Positions 39,381 to 51,600 of a DNA stretch of 64,000 nt are shown piece by piece. The notes beneath the pieces were generated by a model. The model saw only the letters and a list, made by a program, of their open reading frames with translations, did no database searches and was not told where the DNA came from. The position numbers and the translations under genes were made by a program. The stretch's first letter is position 1. Each line of letters begins with the position of its first letter. Location: NCBI GenBank assembly GCA_013397075.1, contig VWZS01002882.1:620001-684000 (forward strand), read 5' to 3'. Source of the DNA: Rhabdornis inornatus (lineage: Eukaryota; Chordata; Aves; Passeriformes; Rhabdornithidae).

Positions 39381-39385
39381 CTCTG
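39381..39385. repeat. Target-site duplication, right copy (ctctg)
   Basis: This is the second copy of ctctg, immediately after the LTR. It defines the right boundary at 39380. Confidence 0.65.
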
Positions 39386-41760
39386 TCAGGCTGAACTCTC
39401 CCTGTCTTTTTCATTTCTACTCATACAGCAATTGCGTCAAAGGTCTCACTAGCTTTGCCCCTTTTTTCTCTGATTTTTCTTGTTCTCCTGACATCTTTCC
39501 TGTAGTGCCATGAGCAGCCCAACATGAACTTTTCAAAATGATAGCACATTGTGGGTCTATAGAATGGCAAAATATCCCACTTTATTCTCTCATTTCTTCC
39601 CTGCTGGTTTTTAATTATCTATTTACCTTTTTGATAGCTGTTGTGGGTTTAACTGAATTTCTTGAATACCAAGACAGTTTCCTTCAGTGGCAATTCTTCA
39701 GGGCCCACCACTGTGCACGTAGAGTTATGTGCACTAAATTAAGTGTACTCCTCTGCACTTTATAGCATCCATTATTTTATTCTCAAGCTATTCAGCACCG
39801 TGAGATCTTTCTGTAACTCTTTGCAATTAGTTTTCATTTTGATTACTCTAAGTCACTGAAAATTTTGGGCAAGTTTTGTCACCTCCAATAATTTTTCAGG
39901 TCACTTATGAGTACATGGAGCTGCTATGTGGCCACTACACATCCCTGAGTGACCCTGGGTGGTGACCTTGTCCTATTGTGCACACTGACAGGTCTGCCTG
40001 CCCTTAGTTCCTTGTCTTTAAACTGGTTGTTAGTCCACAAGATAACCTTCATCCTAATGAAAACTTAGTTTATTTAAGGAAGAGACTTCACCAGAAGCTT
40101 TGAGGAATCCAAGTACATGGAGTTTACTGGATCAACTTCATCTATGTGCATGCTGATTGTCAAAAAAACCCTTAACAACAGATTTATGAGCTGTGGTTTC
40201 CAAGCTGTGCTGACTCTTCTCCATTATTTTTTATTTCTCCATATGCCCACTAATTTTAATTTTCATCACTCTTCTCAGAAATCCCTCTGAAATGAAAACC
40301 AAGGTTATGTGTATGAAGCTGTTTGGGTTCTTCTAGGACCTTTCCAGGAGTGGGCATCACGCGTCCCACTTCCTCTGACCTTGAGGCTAATTTAAGCAAA
40401 GCCAATTTCAGCTGTAGGTTATTCACCACAGTTAATAGTTTGGCAATTTCATATCAGAGCTGCTCTGAAGCTCCTGCACAAGTGCCATCTGGTCCTGTTG
40501 ATCTGTTGTTATCTGTTTTAGTGGTTTGTTTTAAAAAGGCTTTTAATGTCACTTCAGTTTGAGACCTTTCATCAGACTTGCCCAATTAAAGTTTTCAGTG
40601 TGGCAGCTCCATTGACCTCCTAAAAGGGAACAAACACCAGGACAAATAATCTATTTGGCATTCCTGCTATTGCTTTGCCTTCCTTTTACACTTTGATCAT
40701 TTGTCAGCTATACTGAGTTTCTGACTGTGACCTTCTGTTTCTGACATGTTTGAAAATTTTCTTTTTATTACTTATATGCATTTAGTGTGCTGCTGGCAAG
40801 AACCTTTTCATTACCCATTGCTTTTTTCATGGTTTTAAATTTCCTTTCCCAGAACGTGTATTCTCTTATAGTTTAGTCATTTGTACCTTCCCCTCTATTT
40901 TGTAAAGTAACTCTTTCCATATGGTTTCCTTTACTTTGCTTTTTACATGTCCTAACTTTGAAAGTATTTTTTGAACACAAAATACATCCCTACTCTGAAC
41001 TTGCAATGTCAGTAAATGTGTCTATGACACCTGCATGCATTTTACCTTTTTAAACTGTGCTGTTGATCTCTAAAATGTTTTCTCATTTGCACATTTTTTG
41101 TCATTTCTGAAGCTCTACACTGAGGTCTTTGTGAGGTTTTTTATTTCCTGTGGATGTGCTGCATTTGAGTGCACTGTGGTCACCCTGCTAAGATGTTTGG
41201 GTGACACTTGTCACAGCAATTCTCTGCTCATGGCTCAGACAGAGCCAGGCATTAGTTTTTCTCAGCTGTGTTCCCTGTTCAGGTGCTGCAAAAAGCACTT
41301 TTTTATGGCATCTGCCAATATAATCTCTTCCTCATCCTTTCTCATAACCTTCATGCACTCTGCAGGGCATCACTGAGACCTCCAATCTCCTTTTTTTTTC
41401 CTGCCATTTCCCACTTTCTCATTGCCCTTGCCATTTCTCAGTCAAGGTCACCAGCCCAGTCAGGTGGCTAAGAGCATCCCTCTGTCCTCCCTCTTAGGCA
41501 CAGAATTTCAAACCACAGGGATTCTTTGTTACCTGTGTGCCACAGATGACTTATTTACCTGGTTTAATGCCAAGCTTTTTTTTAACACAGAGTAGCACAA
41601 CGTAATCTGCAATTTCTTTATCAGTTGCAGCCTACAACTGTGCTATCCCATGGCTCAGATTGTTTTCTAAGTTTCTGGAATGTCCATTGCATCAATAACT
41701 TAAAAATCCACCTATTTTAATTTTGAGCCTCTAGTCATTTAAATTTTGTACTTCCAGCTT
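39386..41760 (-). mobile_element. Ancient CR1/L3-like LINE ORF2 relic, antisense
   Basis: Translated on the minus strand, broken frames keep the order of a CR1-clade ORF2. Near 40500-40430 the frame reads STGPDG and YEIAKLLTV. At about 40150-40085 it reads VNSMYLDSSKLL, matching reverse-transcriptase motif A (xYLDFxKAFD). Near 39960 it has VTTQG, aligning with the SGVPQGS motif, and at 39825-39801 CKELQKDL, a conserved C-terminal block. Endonuclease-like remnants follow at higher coordinates (about 41200-41750). Many stops and frameshifts show that it is long dead. The solo LTR at 38650-39380 abuts its left end. The assignment is from memory of conserved LINE blocks and the limits are approximate. 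Confidence 0.65.
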
Positions 41761-41887
41761 TATAGAAAAGCTGGCACTTACCTGTTCTTGGCTGTGATAA
41801 TCAAGATTTGGGTTTATTTCATGACTGTCCCTTGCTATGGCCCTCATTAAATTAGTCAGCTTCAGCCCCATCTTTTTTAGTTGCTGC

Positions 41888-42030
41888 TGGGTTTTTTTTT
41901 GTTTTGTTTTGTGTGGGTTTTTTGGTTGGTTGGTTGTTTTTGTTTTGGTTTTGTTTTGTTTTTCTTTTTTGTTTTTTTGGTGTTTTTTTTTGTTTTTTTG
42001 GGGGTTTTTTGTTTGGTTTTTTTTTCTAAT
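41888..42030 (+). repeat. G/T-rich low-complexity tract
   Basis: About 140 bases contain almost only T and G on the plus strand (ttttgttttg, ggttggttgg, then T runs with single G). The frames through it give Phe/Val/Trp/Gly or Lys/Asn/Thr peptides with no biological meaning. Confidence 0.9.
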
Positions 42031-44504
42031 AGGAATGTTATTGAGCACTGTATATGGTCAGGAAAGATCTTCAAGTGAATGGAGAGAGCTACAGAATGTT
42101 TGGTCACTGATATCTAAAAAAAGCTGGGGGCCATTCTGCCAGTGCCTGGACCCTGCATTGTGAGCTGCTACACTTTTGCGCTGTCACTTATTAATTAGTA
42201 GCACAGAACTGGGCAAAATCAGTGATGTTGAGAAGCAAAGCAAGGATACAGCTCATGCTTTATCCTTAAAATGGGCTGCTAATGAGAACCTGCTCACAAA
42301 GTGGAGCTGTACCCCCGAGGTCTGTGCTCCAGCAGCAGAGCCTTGGAGACCTGGCAGATGCATGACAGGGACATGAGCAGAGCTGGAGAGCTGATGGTTT
42401 GACAGGACATCATCCTAAACAGGAGTCAGAGTGCTTGCTCAGTCAGAAAATCTCTCTGCAGTTGGGTCACTGAAAAATGAAAAGGATTAAACATGCAAGG
42501 AACCCCACTTAACACCAGAGACATGATCACACAGCACTTGCTATCCTGCCAGATCTCATTGCCCCAAGGTAAAGACATATTATTTACCCTCAGACGACAA
42601 ACCCTGCAGATTCTAACAGATTACTCTCTCTCCAGCAGCAGGAACTTGTTTTGTGCACCATCTGTCACCCTTGCCTGGGTCAGCCTGCTCACGCCAGCAC
42701 GTTACCAATTATTCACCTTCCATGTCACCACCACAGCAGTGACCCTCCCACTGACCCAAAGCCCACCACAAAGGGGGCTGAATAAACACCAAATTAAAAT
42801 GACAGCCCCCCCCTTCTCCTCCCCCAGCCAAGTTTGCAAACTGTGAAGAATTCAGGCTTTTTTACAGGTCAGCGCACTGCAGCACATAATGCAATTTAAA
42901 TTATGCAGCTTCTCAGCTGGCCTTGACCAAACCCAGCTTGGGATGCAGAAGGCCCTGAGAAACTCAGCAAGAGCTCGGGGTGGTTGAACCACATGAGTGA
43001 TGTGGTTGTTCTGCTCAGGAGGAGCAGCAGCAGCAGCTCAGAGCTGGCCCTGCTGTGGTCACATCACACCCAGCTGAGAGCACAACCTCCCTCCAGGCAG
43101 GTGTGCTCCATGGGCACACACAGGGTGAGAGAAGGCCACCAAACACATCTGAAGTCCAGTTATCTGCTCACTGTCCAGTCCTTTTTTGGCTAAAGAGACT
43201 TTGCAGAACACCCAATGCATTTGTGTGTGTTTCCTGGGCATGGCTCCTTATTGTGAGGAGAGTTATGGGGAAAAAAAACACATGAAGGGATGTGTGTTTA
43301 TAAAATACTGAGATTAGGTAATGTCTACCAGCAAGTATCATGACTCATAAAATTTCATGAAAAATCTCAAAAGTTGGCAATAAGACATTTTTCTATGGAG
43401 ACAGAGGAGCTGAACCTGCACCTTAACACTTTTTTCACCTTCCAATACTGAAAGGATTCCTCCTTCAGGTCCAGACACTTGTGTGACCTCCATAGCTTGT
43501 GAAATTACTGACTTTAATAGAGCAAAAAAAAGACAGGGGAGAAAGAGGGAAGAACAGGGAGAAGTAAAGGAGCTGACCTTTTCTCATCCCACCCATCCTA
43601 TAACAGAAATACCTCAGTGAAGAAAAACCACTCCCTGGGAGGATTCCAGCTCAGAACTCCCATGGATGCTGTTACCCACAGCCTGGACGTGGCTTTGGGT
43701 GTGGACAGACTTTCTGTCAGCACAGAACAAACCTGCTAAGGGACCTCCTGGAGACCACAGCAAGCAGGACTTGCTCCAGGCTTTTGAGCTGCCCTCTTTC
43801 CTGGGGTGAAATTTCAACCCCAGAGAGGGGCTCGTCCCAGCTCTGGTGCTGAGGGGATTGTTTAATCGTAGAAAGATGTTTAACTTCCCTCCCCAAGCCA
43901 TCATCCTCCCAAGTGCCTTGTAAAGAGACTCCTTCACATCTTCATTTTTATGGCCAGACATAAGAACAGATAATTTAGAGTCTTCCAGTTATTATTTCTC
44001 ATTAGCTTTTAATTCAGGAGAAGAATCACACACAGTCTGTTAAATACTTTACTCACTGCCTTGCTGAGACTCTCATCTGATTTACTGATGAGTTGTGAAG
44101 ACCTTCTCATTGATTTTTCTTTGCCTTTGTAATACTCTAATACAGGAGTAAAGAGATTTAACTGGGATTGGTGGGTGGCAGGATGAATGTGCTGGCAGAG
44201 GAAAGAGAAGCCAGGCTAGGAGAAGAAAAAGCAGTTCTGGAGCCACCCAGGGAGTTGCTTGAGGCACCTCTTGGGTCTTACCATGTACTTTTGAGAGTCC
44301 ATCAATGAGAGGTGGGAGGCACCATGAACACAAAAAAATCCTTACCTATTGGCAACAAAAAGGGAAAGAGAGAAGCCAGGGACTGGCCTAACTTCACTTT
44401 ATTGAAATGAATGATAAAAGCCTAGAAAAAATGTTATAACCCTTTGAGGAAATAAAAATCAGAAGGCTGATTAAATAAAAATACAGCCCTCCACACACAC
44501 CAAA

Positions 44505-44515
44505 ATATATATACA

Positions 44516-44546
<31 letters not shown>

Positions 44547-44555
44547 GTATATGTA
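44505..44555. repeat. TA/CATA dinucleotide-tetranucleotide microsatellite
   Basis: This is an alternating purine-pyrimidine run of atatat with cata interruptions. It is self-complementary enough to extrude as a cruciform. It has no coding meaning. Confidence 0.9.
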
Positions 44556-46832
44556 AGTCTCACATCTTGCACCATAGCTGTGGTTGTGAGGGGAGCATAA
44601 ATCCAGAGTGAAATCACCCCAAGTGACACAGAATCAGAGCAACAACAAAGGAAGAGGCAAGGGAAGGACCTTCTTGAGGCACAGAAGACAAACCTGAGGC
44701 AATTAAAATAGACACTTTCTCTACCTGGAATAAGCAGCTGATCCATACCAACAAATCAGGAAATCAGGGAGAGGGAAGAGAAAGGGAGTTTTAGATGGAG
44801 GTAAATAAAAGTAAGGCAGTACACTGCAATTATTGAACTCTCTGACCAAATAATACTGTTTTTCCAGACTAATTAGTATTCTACTCATCACAAGTAGCAC
44901 TGAAAAAAAAAAACAACAACCCATCTCTGACATACCCTCCACTTCAAGCTCTGTTTGGCTATTTATAGCCTCTCCATTTTCAAGAGTGCACCAATTACAG
45001 CAGTTCTGCCTCTGTGTTTCAGCAGAGCCAGGAGGGGAAGCTGGCCAAAACACAGCCCCACCAATCCTGCAGCCTTTGCTCTGCCTGGCCCCATGAGTGG
45101 GTGGCATATTTCATCCCAACATTTCCTGAGATAAAGGATGCTTTGTCCAAACCCTGCAGTGCAAAGGAGGAGACCTGTCACCCTGGTTTTGGCTCAGACT
45201 CTGCTCTCCAGTTCATGGAGAACGAGAACTGATCCCATCTGAAGGCTGCCAAGAGCAGCTGATGGGGAGCCAGGCCAATACAGCTGCTCCAGAAATCTCC
45301 TTTTACTCCCCTTTTCCCTCCTCACTTCCCTGCACAGCCCTAGAGATGGTGCTTGGGGCCAGGGCAGCTGCTGTGGTAGTGCTTGAAGCTTCATTGTTAA
45401 AACAGAACTAAAGAGAACTCTGAGAAAGGCAGGAATTCTTTTTTATCCAAATCTCTGGGCCAGAAGTTGGAGATCATCTTGAGACATCACTGAAAGCAGT
45501 ACAGAGCTTTATGAATAAAAGCCTGGTGGACAGCTTCATTTTATGAGCATCTTGTTCCTCAGAGAAAAGCAGCAGATACTGATTAGGGGCAGCAACCCTT
45601 CCCAAGGAGGAACACAACCTGCTTTTCTGACTTTTTCATTTATAGAACTGACCTCTCTCTGCTCTCTCTGTCTCAAAGGCAATAAGCTTTGCTGTAAACT
45701 CTGTGATTTAGGGTATATTCTTCTTTTTTTTTTTCAATGTTAATGTTTTCTAGAGTGGGAAATGTACACATAAACATCCCCAGTGTACCTGTGAAGAGCA
45801 GCCCAGCAGCACCCTGTCCAGCACATCTTGGAGGATAAAATACAGCTGTATCTTGTCTATGAGGACAACTACTGTTTTTCTCCTACTTTCAGTGCCCAGA
45901 GCACCCCAAAACCTGACTGTGAGCATTGCAATTCATCTTTTTGCAGTCAGTTTTTGGGGCAGCATCCCAGTTTTCACACCAGGAAGCAGCCTGCCATGGA
46001 ATCTTAGTAAAGATCACTACAAAATAGGCAGCAGCAGTTCTACAGATGTAATATTTGGCAACAGGCTTTTTTAGCATTCCAGCTCACTCCAGCCCAGAAA
46101 AATCTGACTCCTTTCACCAAATAACTGTTAAATTGAGAGAGCCTCTTATGCTCACTTCATTCAGCATTTTGTGTGCTATTCACTTTGGAAAGACATTTTT
46201 CTTCTTTTTGCAGATGGAGAATCCTGTAGCCAAATAGTTCTGGATGTTATCCCAGGCCTTTTCTTCTCCCTTCCTCATTCCCCTTCTTCCCTGCATCTTC
46301 CCCAGACTGAAGCAGACTTTGCACAGATTTGAAGGATTTTTAATTTCATAGTGTGTTTGAAAAATAGGAGTGACTCAGGGGATACAAAACATATGCAAAG
46401 ATGTGATGATTTCAGCTATAAAATTTTGAAATCCAATGCCTCCTTATTCCATGCCTGCATTAATTTGGTTAAACAAGTTACCAGTGTTACCTGTATTCCA
46501 GCTATTCCTACAGATGCCTTCCCATCTCAATTCCCTAGAAAGAGCACAAATATGAATTTTCATTCATTATTGAATGTACTTGTGCCCATCTCAAATTTTC
46601 CAAGGTCATTTCCTGAGACATTCCTTTGGAATGTTTGAATTCCAGGTGCATTTTAATATTTAAAGAGAAAAAGAAGTGAGAAACCATTTAGCCATCACCT
46701 CCATATACCTCACTTAATGACTTTCTCACTCAATTCTTTGAATATTGTATTCATCCTTGCTAAAGAACAGGGACAAACAATTTCTTTTTGTCCAGTTAAC
46801 TGACTCTGAAACAAACAGCTTTTGCTTTCAAC

Positions 46833-46880
46833 TTCTTTTTTCTTTTTTTTTTCCTTTGCTTTTTTTTCTTTTTTTTTTAC
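46833..46880 (+). repeat. T-rich pyrimidine tract
   Basis: A run of T with scattered C (cttctttttt, ctttttttttt) spans nearly 50 bases. It is low complexity only. Confidence 0.85.
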
Positions 46881-47201
46881 CTCCCCAAATTCTTACTAGA
46901 GGACTAGAACACAAGTGATTTTTAACAATATGTTACTGACATTCTCTAGCTCTGACTAGAGGAGGAACTGACTGTGATCCTCCAAGGGATGCAAACAGAC
47001 ATGTCCAGCATCTGCAGCAGGAATCCTTCTTGGTCAGTCCCTGAGTGCCTGGCTTTCATGCCATGACCATAATGCTGTCCTCACCTGTTAAAAATCATAG
47101 TTCAGATATTGAAAACTATCCTATCAACACACAGAACATACCTCCTCCTCCCTCCCCAAATTCCTAAAAAATAAAATGTTTATCGAATGAAATGAGTATT
47201 G

Positions 47202-47207
47202 CTTCTG
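47202..47207. repeat. Target-site duplication, left copy (cttctg)
   Basis: The hexamer cttctg immediately precedes the LTR end at 47208 and recurs at 47818-47823. A 6-bp duplication is usual for class II (ERVK-like) insertions. Confidence 0.85.
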
Positions 47208-47817
47208 TGTGAAGGTGTTTGCACCACTTAATTAGTGGCTTGTCTGCAGTTTCTTCTGCCTTCACTCAGAATCAGGATTAAAAACACAAAGGAGATGAAT
47301 TTTCTCGTGTTCAGGCTTGGTTGTTTATTAAATCTTATCTAAAGTACAGAGTTCTGCAACACTTCTAGCCACCAGCTAAAAGCAAGCAAAATGGAACTGA
47401 ATCCAGCTAGCTACAAGGTCTCTTAAAGCTAAACAGTTCAATAGAGAATTAACACCTATATTATTTATACTTTTGACCCAATAACCAAACTCCCATGACC
47501 GTCAGTGCAGCACTGACTGTCCAACCAAAAACAACCTGAAAGCATGAAGAAGAAGGAAGAATAACACAGAAAGGAAACAGCACCCAAATTCCTCCATCTT
47601 GTCCCATACCTATTACTACATTATAAAAACCTCAAATTTAAAACCTTTCACCATGTGAAAGCACACAGTTCTATTTAACTACACACCTGTGATTTTAACT
47701 CCATCACTCAAATTTGGAAGCCTTCTCCAAGGCCTCAGGTCAAAAACAGTGTTCTCCTGGGGGTCAGTGCCAGAAAGCACAGAAAGCTCAAAAATCCTGC
47801 GTTTCTGGGATCCAACA
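47208..47817 (-). mobile_element. Solo LTR no. 1 (minus strand, 6-bp target duplication)
   Basis: The 610-base element starts tgtgaagg and ends ccaaca on the plus strand, so on the minus strand it begins TGTTGG and ends CTTCACA with the canonical TG...CA termini. Perfect cttctg copies flank it. On the minus strand a TATA box (TATAAATA, 47462-47469) precedes AATAAA (47324-47329) by about 130 bases, the order expected in an LTR. There is no gag-pol-env sequence between the duplications, so it is a solo LTR. I recall similar LTRs in songbird genomes, but the class assignment rests on the 6-bp duplication. Open frames here (47679-47897 and 47689-47958) are not genes. Confidence 0.9.
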
Positions 47818-47823
47818 CTTCTG
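47818..47823. repeat. Target-site duplication, right copy (cttctg)
   Basis: This is the second copy of cttctg, directly after the ccaaca terminus. It defines the boundary at 47817. Confidence 0.85.
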
Positions 47824-47988
47824 GAGGTAGTTACTCTGTACAGTTTCCCCCTCTCAAAAAGGTTCCCTCTGAAAGGCCATTCCCAGAAGCCAGTCAAAGC
47901 TCCAAAGCTCTGTGCTTTCCTTATATGTCTTGTTCCCTTATTTTCCCCAACAGGATAAATTCCTTTCCTCTCCCTCTTGTTCCAAATG

Positions 47989-47994
47989 CCCAGT
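47989..47994. repeat. Target-site duplication, left copy (cccagt)
   Basis: The hexamer cccagt precedes the second solo LTR and recurs at 48612-48617. Confidence 0.85.
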
Positions 47995-48611
47995 TGACGA
48001 TGGTGGCAGTGAAGAGACGGGGTCTTCGTGACATGCTTGCATCAATGATGAAGCCATGAAGACATTTATTGATACACAGAGCAAAGTTTGTATACTTTTT
48101 CAGCTATTGCTAAAAATAGCACACCAATAATATTCGCCTAACCAAGGCATATTGCTTACTTGTAACTAAATAACATTTTTCAATCTATGCCTCGCTATAA
48201 GCTGGCCAGGTACATGCAGTGCATCGCGTGATATTCCATAATATTGCATGCTAAGCACCTCGTACCAAGCACTTTCTTATCTCTTGCATTCCTTCTTCAA
48301 AATCCCGCTTACTCTTGCCAAGGCTTGCAGCCTACTATGGCTAACACATNNNNNNNNGGCGAGCCACTCCCTGTATCCCCGGTCGGAGTGGGAGCCCCTC
48401 CCCGGTCGGTTTTGCTTATGCTTTATACGAACCTCAATTATACTAAATTACTTACTGCCAAATTTTGTATATTTTTAAACATATGCACTTTGATTGTATT
48501 CATCTCCAATGCTTTAATTGTATTTATTTGTAATTGTTACTATTAAAAATTTGCTTCTACATTTAATCTTGTTGCTTGATAAATTGGAAAAATAGAACAT
48601 CATTTATAACA
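47995..48611 (-). mobile_element. Solo LTR no. 2 (minus strand, 6-bp target duplication)
   Basis: The 617-base element starts tgacgatgg and ends ttataaca on the plus strand, giving TGTTAT...CGTCA on the minus strand. Perfect cccagt copies flank it. Minus-strand signals are a TATA box (TATAAA, 48422-48427) and AATAAA (48065-48070). Just past the TATA box lies a GC-rich patch with two copies of ccccggtcgg (48377-48386 and 48400-48409) and an 8-base assembly gap (48350-48357). The sequence differs from the neighbouring LTR, so it belongs to another family or subfamily. The 6-bp duplication points to class II (ERVK-like). There is no internal retroviral sequence. Confidence 0.92.
48350..48357. 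other. Short assembly gap inside solo LTR no. 2
   Basis: Eight N bases fall next to the GC-rich direct repeats of the LTR. The true length of that repeat region is therefore unknown. Confidence 0.97.
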
Positions 48612-48617
48612 CCCAGT
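48612..48617. repeat. Target-site duplication, right copy (cccagt)
   Basis: This is the second copy of cccagt, directly after ttataaca. It sets the LTR boundary at 48611. Confidence 0.85.
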
Positions 48618-51600
48618 CACAAAGGCAAGGTGTGAACAGCAGGAGATGGAGATTGAATTGTGGCTGGTCCCTGTCCCGGGCCCCCTGTGCTGCATCAGGA
48701 GAAAAGAGGGCAGAAGGAAAAGAAAGAAAAAACAGTGATTTTGAATTTACCAGCGACCACTACCTGAGGGAGAAGAGGGAAATGCAGACAAGCAGGTTGT
48801 TCTTTAGGAACTCACCTGTTAAGTTGGTTGTTGTGGGAAACCTGCCTAAATGCCTCAAAATTTGGATAGGAAAGAGAGGACCTGAAGGTGGGTACCATTA
48901 GGGCAAAAAAACACTAGGCACTGTGAGGACAAAAAACATGAGATACTCCCATGTTTTTCTACCTATTTTTAAGTGTTGTAGCCAGTATTCAGCAATTTAA
49001 AATAGAGTGTGAGCTACACTGTAAGGGCTTGCAGTGTGTGCCAGGCACTCCCTGCTGCTGGGATTTAAGAGGGTGGCTTCATTGTGCCTTACCAGGGACA
49101 AAATAGTAAGGGACAAACTCCTTCATAGTGAGGAGGAGTTGTGGAGTCTGCTGCAGCCCCAAAATAGCCACCTGCAAGCTCCCCCTAAGCTGGGATGGGG
49201 GAGAGAATCAGAAGGGTAACAGTGAGAAAACTCCTGGGTTGAATAAAGACAGTCCAACAGGAAAAGCTGCTCATGAAAACAAAGCAAGACACAAAATTAA
49301 TTCCCCACTTGCCATGGCAGGCAGGAGTTCAGCCATCTCTAGGCCAGCAGGATTTCATCACAGGTAAACAGTGACTTGGGAAGACAAATGAACCACCCCA
49401 AACATCTCCCCCTTCCTCCTTCTCCCCCCAGTTCTCTATGCTGAGCATGGCCCCATGTGGTGTGGGACATCTCTGGGGTCCTGGCTGTGTCCCCTCCCCT
49501 GTCCTTGTGCACCCCCAGACCCCTGAGGGGCAGAAAAGGTCCTGACTCTGTGTGAGAGCTGCTCAGCAACAGCTAAAACACCCCTGTGCTATCACCACTG
49601 CTTCCAGCACAAACCCAAAACAGCTCCACACCATTCACTGTGGAGAAAATTAACTCTGCCCCACCCCAAACCAGCACAGTCATGGGAAACATATCATTCT
49701 TATAATGAGATATCACTTCCCAAGGAAGCAGGACAAATCCTGGCAGTCACAGATGAGTAAAAGTCATGCATGACCTGACTCCCTGTATGCAGCAGAGGGA
49801 ATAATTCATTCATATATAGGAAGCCAGTGTGGGTCCAAGTCTGGAGAAAGGATCTCTGTGGAAAATAACTCACGGTTATTTTAATAAAAGCTTGGTTCAA
49901 CACTTGCTAGCTCTATGCTGATGAAAAACCAGCCTTGTTCCTCCTGCACGCTGCCCACCAAGGAGCACAGCAAGGAGACATAGGATACCAAATAATTATT
50001 TCCTTGACCTTGAGATTTAATAGCAAAAAATTGCTTCTTTAAATGTGTTATGCAGCCCTCCTCTTTAGTCCTGCCTTTTAAATTTCTTCAGGCATATTTA
50101 TCTGCAGCTAAATCAAATCCATTGATTTCAACGCTGAAGAAAGGTGTCAGAGGAATAGCTCTTGAAAATTGGAAAGCAGTATTTGTGTGGCCTTTCCCTC
50201 AGTGCAAGATCAATGAGCACCCCAAAGGATGGATGAGAACCAGCAATGTCGATGAGAGTGACTCACTGCCTCTGCTCACGTGTTCCTTGACTTCCTACCT
50301 GAGATACAAAAGAAGAATCTCAGAGAAAGTCTGGCAAACAGGTCATTTTCTCAGGCCCTGTTTGCTGATAGCTGTGTGCAAGAAGCTCAGCTGCTGGAGC
50401 TTGCTGTTTGCTCCAGGGACTCAGCCCCTGGGTTTGCTTTTGGCAGCCAGGGAACCTTCATGGGTTTTTTCTCAACAACAGCGTAGGAATTTTCTGGAAG
50501 TCACTTGTATTGCAAATGGCTTCCATTCACCTTGCTAAATATTTTAGTAATGGAAAGGAGTATTAGAAAATAGCTCATTCTGATAATTTGTAGAATTTTC
50601 TCAGTTACTTATACAAAGATTCCTGTACCTGATCAGTCAGTTTTGATCTTTCATTGTTTAGAGAAGCATCCATTGAAACAAGTCAGTTTTGTGCAGTTGT
50701 GGCCACAGACACTCATGCAAAGTCTCTTGATAGGGTCAGGAGAGAAATCCTCTCCTTCAGCAAACAAGAAAGTGCTGCTATTGAATCAGAAATTAAGAAA
50801 TGTTTTTGAAGCGGTAATTTGATTTTACATTTTGCTTTGACATTCTTTTTTTCTTCTTTAAATGTATTGCAAAAACCTCTCCTGAGATAACACGTTTTTA
50901 ATCTTAGGAGTACAGTTACCTTTTGTTCTGGTTATCCCTCAGGAGAGCAGAAGGTGAATTTATAAGAATAATATATAACATATATAAAATCAGCTCATAG
51001 TTCCAGTACATTTGAAAGATCAGCTGTCCAATATGCACTACATATGCACATAGCACCAGTTCACTTTTTAAAGTACATGATTTGTTTTGCTTCACTTAGC
51101 TAGCTCTCCTCCAAAAGAAAAATCATTTTGTACATCGAAATACCTCAACCATATTAAAATACAGCTCAACATTTGGGCCCCACTGAATCCAATGGCAGAT
51201 TTCCACTCCAGATTATAACAGCACCAATATTTTATTTCCAGGTAGGAAAAAAACCAAAAACCCAACCAGCCTTTAGCAAGTTAAAAGCATCTCTGTGTTA
51301 AGTCAGATGTTTTTAAGGACCCAGAAGGTGGGAGGAAGGAAAAAAATAAGAAAAGAAGTGAATACCAGTTCATCAGGTTTATGCCATGTGGCAAAGTGAT
51401 GAACAAAGCCTGTTGTGTCTGAGGCTGGGGCCTGAACTGCCATAAACTGTGCTCATTCACATCCACTGGAGATGCACTGCAGGGGCATTCCCTGGGAAAA
51501 GGGGAGGGGAAGTGTCCCCATGTGGATGGCCTGATGATGACACCTCCTGCTCCAGAGGCACCACTTACTAGGAAGGCAGATAGTGTGAAAATGCAGAAAT

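Larger units (their letters stand above)
42031..47200. other. AT-rich stretch with no recognised gene
   Basis: I see no exon or named mobile element. Simple sequence comprises an alternating TA/CATA tract at 44505-44555 and a pyrimidine tract at 46833-46880. Scattered open frames of 60-130 codons on both strands look random. Confidence 0.35.

Noticed and set aside
41731..42163. Overlapping open frames on both strands rich in Phe/Gly/Val or Lys/Asn/Thr
   Set aside because: They are produced by the G/T low-complexity tract at 41888-42030.
44471..44746. 91-codon minus-strand frame with a hydrophobic stretch, as a possible membrane peptide
   Set aside because: The Tyr/Ile/Val-rich segment is the translation of the TA/CATA microsatellite.
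47679..47958. Open frames on both strands (72 and 89 codons)
   Set aside because: They lie in or across the end of solo LTR no. 1 and carry no retroviral gene.
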